From: Asanoa iriomotensis
Lineage (GTDB): Bacteria > Actinomycetota > Actinomycetes > Mycobacteriales > Micromonosporaceae
Reading direction: 5' to 3'
NCBI RefSeq assembly: GCF_016862515.1
Contig: NZ_BONC01000072.1
Span: 1-38,846 of the forward strand
Length of the DNA: 38,846 bases
The notes under the pieces were generated by a model. It was not told the DNA's origin, did no database searches, and saw nothing but the letters and a program-made list of their open reading frames with translations. Of the stretch, positions 1 through 8,899 are shown one piece after another. The position numbers and the translations under genes are program-made. Positions within the stretch are counted from its first letter, which is position 1. Each line of letters opens with the position of its first letter.

Positions 1-460
1 TGCGGACGTTGGTAATGCATTGCTGCCCAAGCGGCAACCAACTACCAAGATCTGCCGCCCAGCCAACCAACTCCACCGCGTCCGCCGCCGAAAACCGCAG
101 CCCAGCACCGGGAACCGATCGCCCGGATCATCGCCATCCCGGCAATCGGCCCGCCCCGCTTGGCGGATGTCGGCCACCCCCGCGCGGGCGTGGACCTTGG
201 CCGCCCCGCGTGGCAGACGTTGCGATCACCGAGATTTGCCGCCGAGCGCCTTGGCCACCTCGTCGGCCGATGCCGACAGCTGCCCTTCAGAGACAGGACC
301 TTGCCGCGTTCGCGGCATCCGCTCTGACCGCGACCGGCGCGGGCCTGGCAGCGCAGCGGTGTCCGGCGGGAGCGACGGTCGCGCCCCCGACGGGCCCGGG
401 ACATGATCATGTCTCGACGCCTTGCCCGCCGGCGGCCTGGGCTCGGGCGGATCTTGGGAT
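1..460. other. Gene-free left edge
   Basis: No convincing gene is visible on either strand. The ORFs that cross it are arginine/proline-rich readings typical of non-coding high-GC DNA. It lies downstream of the minus-strand DUF3499 gene. A perfect 14-bp palindrome (GACATGATCATGTC) is at 400-413. Two similar short stretches near 150-172 and 203-225 share a CCGCCCCGC-TGGC core. Neither has a known role. Confidence 0.6.
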
Positions 461-823
461 TTATTGGCTGGGCGGGATGACCCGGAGGTGGCCGCGGCGG
501 CCCTGTTGATGGCCGGCGTGCGGGAGGTCGTCGAAGTCGTCGTAGCGGCCCGGGCGGGCTGCCTCGCGGACGGCGTCGGCCAGGGCGACCAGGTCGTCGG
601 GGGTCGGTGGCGGGGGGTCGAATGCGCCTTCGTGGCGGACTACCTCCCAGCCGCGGGGGGCGGTCAGGGAGCGGGCGTGGGTCTCGCAGAGGTCGTAGGT
701 GTGCGGCTCCGCGAACGCGGCGAGGGGGCCGACCACGGCCGTGGACTCGTGGTAAACGTAGGTCAGCGTGGCGACAGCCGGCCGGGGGCAGCCGTTTCTG
801 GAGCAACGCCGTGGAGACCTCAC
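461..823 (-). CDS. DUF3499 family protein (putative Cys/His metal-site protein)
   Basis: A 120-aa protein of the actinobacterial DUF3499 family, whose function is unknown. The diagnostic N-terminus is present: Cys7 and Cys12 (CSRNGC), then PAVATLTYVY, then YDLCETHARSL with Cys46 and His49. These Cys/His residues look like a zinc or iron site (inference). The tail from about residue 95 is hydrophilic and His/Arg-rich. The start is GTG with no strong ribosome-binding site. It is divergent from the metallopeptidase-like gene at 924, with 100 bp between them. In M. tuberculosis the equivalent gene (Rv3258c) also neighbours a metallopeptidase-family gene, whiB2 and the fbi genes, so the family call is well supported by context. 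Confidence 0.85.
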   Translation of the reverse strand: MRSPRRCSRNGCPRPAVATLTYVYHESTAVVGPLAAFAEPHTYDLCETHARSLTAPRGWEVVRHEGAFDPPPPTPDDLVALADAVREAARPGRYDDFDDLPHAGHQQGRRGHLRVIPPSQ

Positions 824-923
824 GGCGGCAACTTATCGCCCCCACCCGGGCGTTGCCCCGCCTTGCGTCGCGACACGCCGATCGCGGGCTAGGCTGAGGC
901 TGCTTTTCTGCAGGAGGTGCGCG

Positions 924-1367
924 ATGACCAGCCCGGCCAACCGCCGGCCGCCGTCCGGCCGGCGCCGCGACCGTCATGGACGGGGACTACGCGGGCGGCT
1001 GGTTCCTGCGACCGTTCCGCTGGCCCGGACGAAGGCCGAGATCTTCGATGATCTTGTCCTGGACACGGTCGAGGCGCTGGAACACCGGTTCGCCAAGGAG
1101 TTGGCCGGTGTCGAGTTCGCGGTGGAGGACGTGCCGCCGGACCTCAACGTGTACGACACCGACGTCCTGGAGGACGGCGAGGTCCCGCTGGCCCGGCTGC
1201 TGCCGGGTCGCCCCGGGCGGGCGGACATGGCGCCGCGGATCGTGCTCTACCGACGGCCGCTGGAATTCCGCGCGATGGACCACGACGACCTGGCCGACCT
1301 GGTCCACGACGTGATCATCGAGCAGGTCGCGAACCTGCTGGGTCTGGACCCTGACGAGCTGAGCTAG
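924..1367 (+). CDS. Metallopeptidase family protein (zincin-like, PF06262/DUF1025 type), degenerate motif
   Basis: A 147-aa protein. The first 30 residues are Arg-rich and low complexity. The body from about residue 38 (LARTKAEIFDDLVLDTVEALEHRF) through VEFAVEDVPPD to VLYRRPLEFRA resembles the minimal zincin-like family near DUF3499 and whiB2 in actinobacteria. Members normally carry an HExxH zinc motif near the C-terminus. Here the matching helix reads LVHDVIIEQVANLLGLDPDEL, so the first His is kept, Glu is Asp, and the second His is absent. Proteolytic activity is therefore doubtful. ATG at 924 was chosen because AGGAGG lies at 912-917, six bases upstream; the frame is open further upstream but without such a site. 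Confidence 0.8.
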   Translation: MTSPANRRPPSGRRRDRHGRGLRGRLVPATVPLARTKAEIFDDLVLDTVEALEHRFAKELAGVEFAVEDVPPDLNVYDTDVLEDGEVPLARLLPGRPGRADMAPRIVLYRRPLEFRAMDHDDLADLVHDVIIEQVANLLGLDPDELS

Positions 1368-1701
1368 TCGCCGGCCCGGCCTTTCGCACGCGCCGGTCAG
1401 GCCGGTCCGGACCGAAGGCAGGCGCGGAGTCGAAGGCCGGGACGCGAACCGCACCAGACCAAAGCGACCGCTCGAAATCGCAACCCCGAAACACCCGGGC
1501 CGCGGCCAGGACGGTGGTCGCGCGGGATTTCGGCGGCGCGGTGCGGTGTTCCGGTCGTTCGCCGTCGTGGGCCCTGGATGCGGTCGAGGGCCCGCATCGT
1601 CCGCACGATGATGGCCCTCGGTCCCCGATATGATCTTGTGTCGCTAGTGCGCGGGTTCCCCCTCCGCGTCCGTCGCGACTTGGCTGAACTGCCCGCCTGG
1701 C
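1368..1701. other. Intergenic region between convergent genes
   Basis: A 334-bp gap between the metallopeptidase-like gene (+) and whiB (-). No ORF in it looks real. Its one clear structure is the hairpin at 1585-1620. Confidence 0.55.
1585..1620. terminator. Candidate bidirectional terminator hairpin
   Basis: Arms CGAGGGCC (1585-1592) and GGCCCTCG (1613-1620) pair perfectly. Inside them a second stem, ATCGT/ACGAT (1596-1600 and 1605-1609), closes a CCGC loop. It lies between two convergent genes, 82 bp downstream of the whiB stop. There is no U-tract, as is common for actinobacterial terminators, so this is an inference from structure and position. Confidence 0.45.
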
Positions 1702-1965
1702 TCAGGCGACGACGCGGCGCTTCAGCTTGCGGCGCTCGCGTTCGGACAGGCCACCCCAGATGCCGAATCGCTCGTCGTGCCCGAGTGCGTACTCGAGGCA
1801 CTCCGCCTTCACGTCGCAGCGCGAGCAGATTCGCTTGGCCTCGCGGGTCGAGCCGCCCTTCTCGGGGAAGAACGCCTCCGGGTCGGTCTGCGAGCACAGT
1901 GCTCGCTCCTGCCATTCCGGCGCGTTGCCCAGCAGGTCGGCGACCTCGACACGGCCACCATCCAT
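1702..1965 (-). CDS. whiB: WhiB family iron-sulfur transcriptional regulator (WhiB/WhmD type)
   Basis: An 87-aa WhiB-like protein. Four cysteines at 24, 47, 50 and 56 (C-x22-C-x2-C-x5-C) are the ligands of the [4Fe-4S] cluster. The WhiB turn GIWGG is at 68-72 and a basic C-terminal tail (ERERRKLKRR) serves DNA contact. WQERALC, DPEAFFPEKGGSTREAK and ECLEYAL match the developmental WhiB (Streptomyces) / WhmD-WhiB2 (mycobacteria) subfamily, which acts with sigma factors in septation and cell division. The start is ATG at 1965 because AAAGGAGG lies seven bases upstream; an in-frame start ten codons earlier has no such support. The upstream region has a 16-bp palindrome at 2083-2098. Linkage to DUF3499 and fbiA/B matches the mycobacterial whiB2 locus. 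Confidence 0.95.
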   Translation of the reverse strand: MDGGRVEVADLLGNAPEWQERALCSQTDPEAFFPEKGGSTREAKRICSRCDVKAECLEYALGHDERFGIWGGLSERERRKLKRRVVA

Positions 1966-2082
1966 AACGTTGCCTCCTTTCGCACGCCGGCCCATTGGCC
2001 GACGTAACCCCCTCGCGGAAGGCCTGACATTTTCGCCCGTACGGTCCTATTTGTCATGTCCCGTTCGAACGACCCCAGTGAA

Positions 2083-2098
2083 ATTACACGCGTGTAAT
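2083..2098. promoter_or_regulatory. 16-bp perfect palindrome upstream of whiB
   Basis: ATTACACGCGTGTAAT is self-complementary and lies 118 bp upstream of the whiB start. Its halves, TTACAC and GTGTAA, match the half-sites of the BldD box (TNACNC-W-GNGTNA), but the two halves are separated by two bases rather than one. It also contains the stop codon of the weak ORF at 2084-2338. An operator for whiB is plausible but unproven. Confidence 0.4.
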
Positions 2099-2338
2099 GC
2101 GTGCGTCGTCAAGCGGAACCTGATAAATAGACCCACTCACCGGCGCGCCGTTGACGACTCGCGGGATGGCGCCATGGTCCTTCGGGTCAGTACCGATCCA
2201 GACCCCGGGCGGGTAACGCTCGATCGACCACTTTCCCACCAGCTCAGCCGCCACAACCGCACATAACAGATCAAACCACGCCGGCCCTACCTTGATCCAC
2301 CCGGCCTCCACTAGTCCCCCAGTCGTGGGTCGCCCCAC
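2084..2338 (-). CDS. Hypothetical protein, weak candidate
   Basis: An 84-aa reading frame with a GTG start. I do not recognise a family. The sequence is not low complexity: it has a hydrophobic helix-like stretch (PAWFDLLCAVVAAELVG, about residues 19-35) followed by a polar, Pro/Gly-rich half (YPPGVWIGTDPKDHG, VVNGAPVSGSIYQV). Codon use is less GC-biased at third positions than in the neighbours. No ribosome-binding site precedes the first GTG; a second GTG ten codons in has GGGGGA too close to it. It could be a small real gene, a remnant of something larger, or chance. It lies upstream of and co-directional with whiB, in otherwise gene-poor DNA. Confidence 0.3.
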   Translation of the reverse strand: MGRPTTGGLVEAGWIKVGPAWFDLLCAVVAAELVGKWSIERYPPGVWIGTDPKDHGAIPRVVNGAPVSGSIYQVPLDDARITRV

Positions 2339-2901
2339 CGCGGAGTGGATCTTGCGGCTGGGAGACGGTTGGTACCCCGCCCGTGGCGATGTTCAAACCG
2401 GGCGCCCAGCTCAGTGCCCGGCGCTTTCGAGCATCGCCTGCTCGCCGCGGACCGGGTGACGGCTACGACCTACCGCCGCATCGAGGGGCCGTCATCCGGA
2501 GCCCAGGCCACGACGCGCACAACGCTGATCGCGGCGCCGCAGCCCACGCCTCACCCGGCGAGCCCAGTCGCCCGGCCGCCGTCCCGGTCCACGCGATACG
2601 TCCGGACTATGAGGCTTCGCCTCAAATGGCCGGTCGCGCGACGAGTGCATGCGCGCTATCCATCCCGATGCCGTTCGTGCGCCAGCACCCGATCAAGGCG
2701 GCAGACGTTCGCGGGTCAGCTCGCGCCGCAGGCAGTCGTGCGCAAAGACCCGTCGCATGGTGAACTTCGCGGCCTGCCGCATACCGCAGCCGGTCTAACG
2801 CCAGCCCGGTGCCGCGGCGAACGCCCGCACGTCAGCTCATGCCGCAAGCCACCCAACCCAAGGCCGCGCCCGCTTCCGCGCCCGCGGCGAACGCTGGCGC
2901 G
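2339..2901. other. Gene-poor region downstream of fbiC
   Basis: No credible gene is seen in 563 bp. The plus-strand ORFs are Arg/Pro-rich and lack ribosome-binding sites. The right part (2711-2901) holds two degenerate copies of the 3' end of fbiC, described separately. The left part has no recognisable feature. Confidence 0.5.
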
Positions 2902-2929
2902 TCAGCTCATGCCGTAGGCGGTTGTGCGC
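2711..2929. repeat. Three copies of the fbiC 3'-terminal sequence
   Basis: The last codons of fbiC and the bases after its stop recur twice downstream. The genuine end is about 2882-2929. A second copy at 2812-2847 differs from 2882-2917 at only a few positions. A third copy at 2711-2743 matches 2897-2929 at 27 of 33 bases. Read on the minus strand, the real end encodes RTTAYGMS-stop, the third copy RTTACGAS-stop, and the second ends ACGMS-stop. They look like decayed duplicates of the gene tail. Confidence 0.6.
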
Positions 2930-5499
2930 TCCTTTGCCGGTCGGCCGGCCGCGGCGGCGATTGCCTTGAGCTGGTCGACCGTGCGGGACGAGCCGTTGGC
3001 CGAGCCGGCCATTCGGGAGATCGTCTCCTCCATCAGCGTGCCGCCGAGGTCGTTGCAGCCGCCGTTGAGCATCGCGACCGTGCCCTCGTCACCCAGCTTG
3101 ACCCAGGAGCACTGGATGTTGGCGATGCGGCCGTGTAGCAGCAGGCGGGCCATCGCGTGGACGACCCTGTTCTCCCGCCAGGTCGGGCCCGGCCGCGCGA
3201 TGCCGGCCAGGTAGATCGGCGCGTTGGTGTGTACGAACGGCAGCGCGACGAACTCCGTGAAGCCGCCCGTGCGGTCCTGGACCGACGCGAGGACCCGGAA
3301 ATGGCCCAGCCATTGCCGCGGGTGGTCGACGTGCCCGTACATCATCGTGGAGCTCGACCGGATGCCCAGCTCGTGTGCGGTCGTGACGACCTCGACCCAG
3401 GTCGCGGCCGGCAGCTTGCCCTTGGTCAGCACCCACCGCACGTCGTCGTCGAGGATCTCCGCCGCCGTGCCCGGGATCGTGTCTAGGCCCGCGTCGCGCA
3501 GGGTCTCGAGCCACTCCCGGACCGGCATGCCGGCCTTCGCGGCGCCGGTGACGATCTCCATCGGGGAGAACGCGTGGACGTGCATGCCCGGCACCCGTTG
3601 CTTGATCGCGCGGACCATCTCGGCGTAGGCGGTGATCGGTAGTTTCGGGTCGATGCCGCCCTGCATGCAGACCTCGGTGGCGCCCGCGGCCCAGGCTTCC
3701 TCGGCGCGGTCGGCCACCTGGTCGACCGATAGTCGGTAGGCGTCGGCGTCGCGCTCCCGTTGCGCGAAGGCGCAGAACCGGCAGCCGACGTAGCAGACGT
3801 TGGAGAAGTTGATGTTGCGGTTGACCACGTAGGTCACCTCGTCGCCGACCGTGTCGCGCCGGAGGTCGTCGGCCAGGCGGCAGAGCTCGTCGAGGGCCGA
3901 GCCGTCGGCGGTGAACAGCGCCATAGCCGCCGCCTCGTGGCGCTCCTCGAGCAGGGCCGCCGGGTCGGTCGCGGCGAGGCGCAAGCCGTCGAGGACGTCG
4001 GACGGCTGGCGCTCGGCGGCGGCGCCGGGCGCGGCGCGGCTCAGCGCCACGGCTTCCGGCGCGACACGGTCGGCGACCTCGGACCAGTCGCCGTAGACCG
4101 AGTCGAAGTCGCCGCGCCGGTCGCTGGTGCGGCCCGTCGTGTCGATCGTCGTGTGCAGGTCGGTGCGGCCGCCCGGCACGAATGCCTCGTCGGGCTCCTG
4201 CCACGCGCGGCCGACCGGCAGCACGCCCTCGGCCGCCAGCCCCGAAACCGGCTCGGCCAGCGCGGCCACGTGGCCGGCCAGTCGCGGGTCGAGCCAGGGG
4301 TCGCCGCGGCGGACGTACTCGGGATAGATGGTCAGTCGCTCGCGCAAGGTGAAGCCGCTCGCGGCCGATCGGGCGGCGAGCTCGTCGATCATCGGCCAAG
4401 GGCGTTCCGGGTTGACGTGGTCGGGGGTGACCGGCGAGACGCCGCCCCAGTCGTCGATGCCCGCGCGTAGAAGCAGGTCGTATTCGCCCTCGATCAGGTT
4501 GGGCGGTGCCTGGATGCGGGCGCCCGGGCCGAGGATGATCCGGCCGACCGCGATCGTGGCCGCCAGGTCGAGCAGCTCGGCGTCGGGCATGCCGCGCATC
4601 GCGGTGTCCGGCTTGGCCCGGAAGTTTTGGATGATGACTTCCTGGATGTGGCCGTATTCGCGGGCCGAGCGGCGGATCGCGAACAGCGAGTCGGCCCGCT
4701 CGACCAGGTTTTCGCCGATGCCGATCAGGATGCCGGTGGTGAACGGCACGCCGACCCGGCCGGCGTCGTCGAGCACCCGCAGGCGGACCGCGGGCTCCTT
4801 GTCGGGCGAGCCGAAGTGCGGGCCGCTCTTGTCGGACCACAGCCTGGTCGCCGTGGTCTCCAGCATCATGCCCATGCTCGGCGCCACCGGTTTGAGCCGC
4901 TGCAGCTCGGCCCAGCTCAGCACGCCCGGGTTGAGGTGAGGCAGGAGGCCGGTCTCCTCGAGCACCGCGATCGCGCTCGCCCGGACGTAGTCGAGCGTCG
5001 AGTCGTAGCCCCGCGCGTCGAGCCACTCGCGCGCCGCCGGCCAGCGCTCCTCGGGCCGGTCGCCGAGCGTGAACAGCGCCTCCTTGCAACCCTGCGCCGC
5101 GCCTTCGCGGGCGATCGCCACCACCTCGTCGCGGTCGAGGAAGGCGGCGGGCAGCCGGTGCGGCACGGTGGCGAAGGTGCAGTAATGGCAACGGTCCCGG
5201 CATAGCCGGGTCAGGGGAATGAAGACCTTGCGCGAGTACGTCACGACGCCCGGCCGGCCGGCATCACGCAGGCCGGCGTCGCGGATGCCGCCGGCGATGC
5301 TCAGCAGCTCGTCGAGCGCGTCGCCGCGCGCGGCCATCAGATCGGCGGCTTCGCCCTGGTCGAGCGCTTTCCCGTCAGCGGCGCGCGCCAGCGCCCGCCG
5401 GATGCTCGCGGCGGTGGGCGGCGGGGGCGAGGTCGGGATGAGATCAGCCACCGTTGAAGCGTAGGCGCTACCACCGACAGGTTCCGTGGCGGCAGTCAC
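2902..5499 (-). CDS. fbiC: FO synthase, bifunctional CofG/CofH (FbiC)
   Basis: An 865-aa double radical-SAM enzyme that makes FO (7,8-didemethyl-8-hydroxy-5-deazariboflavin), the chromophore of coenzyme F420, from tyrosine and 5-amino-6-ribitylamino-uracil. The CofG-like half comes first, with its iron-sulfur motif CRDRCHYC (Cys100, Cys104, Cys107). The CofH-like half follows with CYVGCRFC (Cys569, Cys573, Cys576). Both Cx3Cx2C sets are intact and the length is usual for actinobacterial FbiC. The start is GTG with no clear ribosome-binding site; the first 30 residues are poorly conserved, so the exact start is uncertain. It follows fbiB by 90 bp on the same strand, so fbiA-fbiB-fbiC are contiguous, whereas M. 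tuberculosis keeps fbiC elsewhere. Confidence 0.96.
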   Translation of the reverse strand: MTAATEPVGGSAYASTVADLIPTSPPPPTAASIRRALARAADGKALDQGEAADLMAARGDALDELLSIAGGIRDAGLRDAGRPGVVTYSRKVFIPLTRLCRDRCHYCTFATVPHRLPAAFLDRDEVVAIAREGAAQGCKEALFTLGDRPEERWPAAREWLDARGYDSTLDYVRASAIAVLEETGLLPHLNPGVLSWAELQRLKPVAPSMGMMLETTATRLWSDKSGPHFGSPDKEPAVRLRVLDDAGRVGVPFTTGILIGIGENLVERADSLFAIRRSAREYGHIQEVIIQNFRAKPDTAMRGMPDAELLDLAATIAVGRIILGPGARIQAPPNLIEGEYDLLLRAGIDDWGGVSPVTPDHVNPERPWPMIDELAARSAASGFTLRERLTIYPEYVRRGDPWLDPRLAGHVAALAEPVSGLAAEGVLPVGRAWQEPDEAFVPGGRTDLHTTIDTTGRTSDRRGDFDSVYGDWSEVADRVAPEAVALSRAAPGAAAERQPSDVLDGLRLAATDPAALLEERHEAAAMALFTADGSALDELCRLADDLRRDTVGDEVTYVVNRNINFSNVCYVGCRFCAFAQRERDADAYRLSVDQVADRAEEAWAAGATEVCMQGGIDPKLPITAYAEMVRAIKQRVPGMHVHAFSPMEIVTGAAKAGMPVREWLETLRDAGLDTIPGTAAEILDDDVRWVLTKGKLPAATWVEVVTTAHELGIRSSSTMMYGHVDHPRQWLGHFRVLASVQDRTGGFTEFVALPFVHTNAPIYLAGIARPGPTWRENRVVHAMARLLLHGRIANIQCSWVKLGDEGTVAMLNGGCNDLGGTLMEETISRMAGSANGSSRTVDQLKAIAAAAGRPAKERTTAYGMS

Positions 5500-5589
5500 C
5501 AGCCAGAAATCTTTGGACGATGGGTGAACCGCGCGAACGCCCGCGGGTACGAACAGGTATGGACCAAACCACTGGCCGACGAGCCAGGA

Positions 5590-6843
5590 CTAGCCGACCA
5601 TGACCACGACGCGCGGGCCGGAACCACCGTCCTCGATGGTCTCCATCGTGGACCCGAGCCCTTCAGCGGCCAACGCCGCGCGCAGGCGCTGCACGTCAAC
5701 GCCCAACGCGACGATGGCAGCCGCGCCCACCGGGTTCGCCGGGCGGCAGACGATGCGGTAGCGGCCGGACGCGGCCGGGCCGCCCGCGCTCGCCGCAGGG
5801 GCGTGCAGGGCGGCGCCGCCTGCGCTCGGCGCAGGGGCATGCAGGGCGGCGCCGCCCCCGCTCGCCGCAGGGGCATGCACGGCGTCCAGGTTGTTCGGTG
5901 TGGCGGGCGGGTTCGCGGAGAGGAGGTCGATGTCGAAGGTCGCGGTCGAACCAGCGGCGATGGTCGCCAATGAGCGGGTCAGTGCCTTGGCTATGTCGGG
6001 CTCGTCGAGGGTCGGGAACGGAGGGCGTTCGCTGTTCGTGAGGCGGGCGGCGGCGCGGAGGCCCTCGGCGCGGGCCTCGGCAGTGCCGAGGGAAAACAGA
6101 TCCTGGTCGGCGCCCCGGACCAGGACGGCGGCGCCGGCGCCGTCCGCGACCGGCAGGGGTGCCTCGAGATAGCCGCGGACGACCGCGACCGGCACCTGGG
6201 CGCACTTGCCCTTGACCAGCTCACCGGCCGCGGCCAGCTCGTCGATCACGGCCATCTGGGTGATGGAGAGCTCGTTGCCGTACGGGTCCACCTCGCCGCG
6301 GTGGTCGCGGATCGCCGGAATGCCGGCCGCGCCCAGGGCCACGTCGGTGAGGCCGTTGCGCCACGGGCGGCCCATCGTGTCGGAGATCACCACGGCCACG
6401 TCCAGGCCGTGCCGCTCGCGCAGGGTCGTGCGCAGCGCGCGGGCCGAAGCGTCCGGGTCCTTGGGTAGGAGCACGAGGTGGGCACGGTCGACGTTCGACG
6501 CGTCGATGCCCGCGGAGGCCATCACGAAGCCGTGGTGGGTCTGCACGATGCGGGTCTGGCCGCGGCGGGCCACCGGCCGGGCGGTCTCCGCGCGGAGCGC
6601 CTCCTCGCGCGCCGCCAGCCGCTCGTCGCCGTCCAGCGGGATGTCGACCAGGCTGCCCTCCGCCTTCGACACGATCTTGCTCGTCACTACGAGCACGTCG
6701 CCCGCGCGGAGCCACGGTGCGGCGGCGGTGATCGCCGCCGCGAGGTCGTCGCCGGGGCGCACGTCGCCCATGCCCTCGACCGGCAACACCTCGAGCCGCA
6801 TGCCCACTCCCCCGCCAGCCGCCGACAGATCCGAGGTTGTCAT
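5590..6843 (-). CDS. fbiB: Coenzyme F420-0:L-glutamate ligase (FbiB/CofE) with repeat-expanded linker
   Basis: A 417-aa protein that adds glutamates to F420-0. The CofE ligase domain spans about residues 15-260 ([64 protein letters not shown]). After it, mycobacterial FbiB carries a flavin nitroreductase domain of about 200 aa that reduces dehydro-F420. Here there are only about 155 residues with no recognisable nitroreductase motif: a region with [21 protein letters not shown], a low-complexity linker of three 12-aa repeats ([12 protein letters not shown] type), and a short end domain ([21 protein letters not shown]). ATG at 6843 overlaps the fbiA stop by 4 nt (ATGA), indicating translational coupling. 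An alternative start is the Met at residue 15. Confidence 0.93.
   Translation of the reverse strand: MTTSDLSAAGGGVGMRLEVLPVEGMGDVRPGDDLAAAITAAAPWLRAGDVLVVTSKIVSKAEGSLVDIPLDGDERLAAREEALRAETARPVARRGQTRIVQTHHGFVMASAGIDASNVDRAHLVLLPKDPDASARALRTTLRERHGLDVAVVISDTMGRPWRNGLTDVALGAAGIPAIRDHRGEVDPYGNELSITQMAVIDELAAAGELVKGKCAQVPVAVVRGYLEAPLPVADGAGAAVLVRGADQDLFSLGTAEARAEGLRAAARLTNSERPPFPTLDEPDIAKALTRSLATIAAGSTATFDIDLLSANPPATPNNLDAVHAPAASGGGAALHAPAPSAGGAALHAPAASAGGPAASGRYRIVCRPANPVGAAAIVALGVDVQRLRAALAAEGLGSTMETIEDGGSGPRVVVMVG
5780..5887. repeat. 36-bp tandem repeat, three copies, inside fbiB
   Basis: Units 5780-5815, 5816-5851 and 5852-5887 are near-identical (CCGCC..CGCTCG.CGCAGG and so on; the third diverges at its end). 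The period of 36 is a multiple of three, so each unit adds 12 residues to the FbiB linker without shifting the frame. This is a minisatellite likely to vary in copy number. Confidence 0.85.
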
Positions 6844-7775
6844 ACCAGTTCGACGGCGGCGCGGACCATCTCGGCCGTCGCCTGCTCGTCGGTCATCCAG
6901 AGCGGCACCGCCCGGACTGTGACCCCGGGCACCTCGGCGCCCTCGTCCGTGCTGTCGACGAGCCAGCCGTCGAGGATCCCGCCCGCGCCGCGGGCGCCGT
7001 ACATCCCGCCGACCGCGGCCGCGGTGCACGGCACTCCGAGGACGGCCAGGCACTTGTCGGCCATGCCCCGCACCGGGCTGCCGCCGATGATCGGCGACAC
7101 GCCGACGACCGGTGCGGACAGCGCCGCGCGCAGGCCCGGCACGGCCAGGATCGGGCCGACGCTGACCACCGGGTTGCTCGGCGCGACCAGCACGATGTCG
7201 GCGGTGGCCAGCGCCTCCAGGACGCCGGCGGCCGGCTTCGCCGTGTCCGCTCCGACGAACACGAAACGCCGGGTCGGCACGTCGCCGCGGTGGCGTACCC
7301 ACCATTCCTGGAAGTGGATCGCCTTTTCCCCGTCGAGGTCGACCACCACGTGGGTCTCGAACCGGTCGTCGGTGGCTGGCAGCAAACGCACACCGGTTTC
7401 CCAGCGCTGGCACAGCGCCTCGGTCACCGCTGACAGTGGGTAACCGGCGTTGAGCATCTGACTGCGCACGAGATGGGTGGCGATGTCCTTGTCGCCGAGG
7501 CCGAACCAGCTCGGCTCGGCGCCGTACGCTGCGAGTTCGTTCTTGACCGCCCAGGTCTCGCCGACGCGACCCCAACCGCGTTCTGGGTCCGCGGCGCCAC
7601 TCAGGGTATACATGACGCTGTCGAGGTCGGGACAAATCCGCAGGCCGTGCATGGTGACGTCATCGCCGACGTTGACCACCGCGGTCACCTCGGCGCCGGC
7701 CGCCCGGGCATATGCCCGCACGCCGGTCAGAAAACGCGCTCCGCCGATACCGCCAGCCAAAACGACGATGTGCAT
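6840..7775 (-). CDS. fbiA: 2-phospho-L-lactate / enolpyruvyl transferase, dehydro-F420-0 forming (FbiA/CofD)
   Basis: A 311-aa CofD-family protein. It transfers the phospho-lactyl or phospho-enolpyruvyl group from a guanylylated donor to FO, giving (dehydro-)F420-0. The N-terminal glycine-rich nucleotide loop [13 protein letters not shown] (residues 6-18) is typical. Further conserved pieces are [53 protein letters not shown] and SPIIGG. The ATG start is preceded by AAGGA. It is the first gene of the minus-strand fbi cluster, its stop overlaps the fbiB start, and 90 bp separate it from the divergent gene at 7866, so the fbi promoter should lie in that gap. Confidence 0.96.
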   Translation of the reverse strand: MHIVVLAGGIGGARFLTGVRAYARAAGAEVTAVVNVGDDVTMHGLRICPDLDSVMYTLSGAADPERGWGRVGETWAVKNELAAYGAEPSWFGLGDKDIATHLVRSQMLNAGYPLSAVTEALCQRWETGVRLLPATDDRFETHVVVDLDGEKAIHFQEWWVRHRGDVPTRRFVFVGADTAKPAAGVLEALATADIVLVAPSNPVVSVGPILAVPGLRAALSAPVVGVSPIIGGSPVRGMADKCLAVLGVPCTAAAVGGMYGARGAGGILDGWLVDSTDEGAEVPGVTVRAVPLWMTDEQATAEMVRAAVELV

Positions 7776-7865
7776 CCCGCAATCCTTACCTACACTGCCG
7801 GATTCCCGGCGTCCGGGCGACTACGCTCACGAAAGCCATCTTCCGTCATCGCCCCAGGGGGAGCC

Positions 7866-8891
7866 GTGACCACCCAACCCGAGGCCGGGTCGAACGAACA
7901 GACCTCGGCAAGCCAGATCACCAAACCCTGGCGCGAACTGATCGCGCTCGTCCTCGTCGGCGCGAACGCCGTGCTGCTGTTCGTGGGGCTCATCGATCTC
8001 CTCGTACCGTATTCGGCGAATGTCGGGTTCTCCAGCCGGGCCGGCGGAAGCTTCTTCGACTTCGTCGGCATCGAGGCGATCGTCCTGCCGCTGCTGGCCG
8101 TGCTGTTGGCCACACACTTCAAGCCGCCGGTGCCGCGGGCGAAGCTGGTCACCCAGGTGGCGCTCGCCGAGTACGCGGTGTCCGCCGTCTTCGGCGTGAT
8201 CGCGCTGCTGGCCTGGCTGTTCGGCTCGCTGGTCGACGGCGAGGTGCGCGCCGCGTTCACGGGCCTGCTGGTCCGCGTCGCCTACGTGGGCATCTTCGCG
8301 GCCGCCGGGTTCCTGATCTTCAAGATCTGGCGGACCCTCTACTACGTGCCGCGCCCGAAGCCGCAGCCGGGCGTCTACGGCGCACCCGCTGGCTACCCGC
8401 CGGCCGGTCCCGGTCCGATGGGCCAGGGCCAGGGCCAGGGACAACCCGGTCAGCCGGGGTACGGCGCGCCGTACGGCCAGCCCGGCTACCCTCCGCCGCC
8501 GGCCTATCCGGGCGCGGCGCCGGGCCTCGGTGGCCCCGTCTCTCCGGGCGGTCAGCCCCCGGCAGGCCCAGGTGCGGCGCCGGGTCAGCCCGGCGCGTTC
8601 CCGCCCGGCGGCCCGACAGCCTCCGCGGAGCCCGCGACCTGGCCACCGGTGCCGGGCGCGACCGGGTCCCCGCAGGCCACCCAGACGATCGCGGCTCCGG
8701 CGGCTCCGCCCGCACCCACGTCACCGGCTACGGCCGGCGACACCCGGCTGGACTCCCCGACCGCGCCGATCCCGACGCCGGAGGACGAGCGCACCCAGGT
8801 GATCAACCCGGCCAGCCAGCAGCCGAGCGCCGGCTCCGCGCCGCCGCCGACCGCGGAGGGCGACGAGCCGACGCGGCCCGACGTCCGCTGA
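7866..8891 (+). CDS. Four-helix membrane protein with Pro/Gly/Gln-rich tail
   Basis: A 341-aa protein of unknown function. Four hydrophobic helices are visible at about residues 24-48, 66-85, 95-122 and 130-152, with short loops. The remaining half is low complexity, rich in Pro, Gly, Gln, Ala and Tyr (GQGQGQPGQPGYG, PGYPPPPAYPGAAPG), and ends in a Thr/Pro/Glu-rich stretch with DTRLDSPTAPIPTPEDE and ERTQVI. Such tails occur on actinobacterial membrane proteins and may be cytoplasmic interaction or phosphorylation segments (inference). The GTG start at 7866 follows a GGGGGAG ribosome-binding site. It is divergent from fbiA. A strong hairpin follows its stop. Confidence 0.85.
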   Translation: MTTQPEAGSNEQTSASQITKPWRELIALVLVGANAVLLFVGLIDLLVPYSANVGFSSRAGGSFFDFVGIEAIVLPLLAVLLATHFKPPVPRAKLVTQVALAEYAVSAVFGVIALLAWLFGSLVDGEVRAAFTGLLVRVAYVGIFAAAGFLIFKIWRTLYYVPRPKPQPGVYGAPAGYPPAGPGPMGQGQGQGQPGQPGYGAPYGQPGYPPPPAYPGAAPGLGGPVSPGGQPPAGPGAAPGQPGAFPPGGPTASAEPATWPPVPGATGSPQATQTIAAPAAPPAPTSPATAGDTRLDSPTAPIPTPEDERTQVINPASQQPSAGSAPPPTAEGDEPTRPDVR

Positions 8892-8899
8892 CGCAACGC

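Noticed and set aside
2345-2917. Plus-strand ORFs of 126-190 codons downstream of fbiC
   Set aside because: They have Arg/Pro-rich composition and no start signal, and they overlap the duplicated fbiC tail in antisense.
3089-5203. A 704-aa minus-strand ORF overlapping fbiC
   Set aside because: It is another frame of fbiC, Arg/Pro-rich, with no radical-SAM or other motif.
5780-5887. The repeat array as a possible CRISPR
   Set aside because: The units are contiguous, without spacers, in frame within fbiB. It is a coding tandem repeat.
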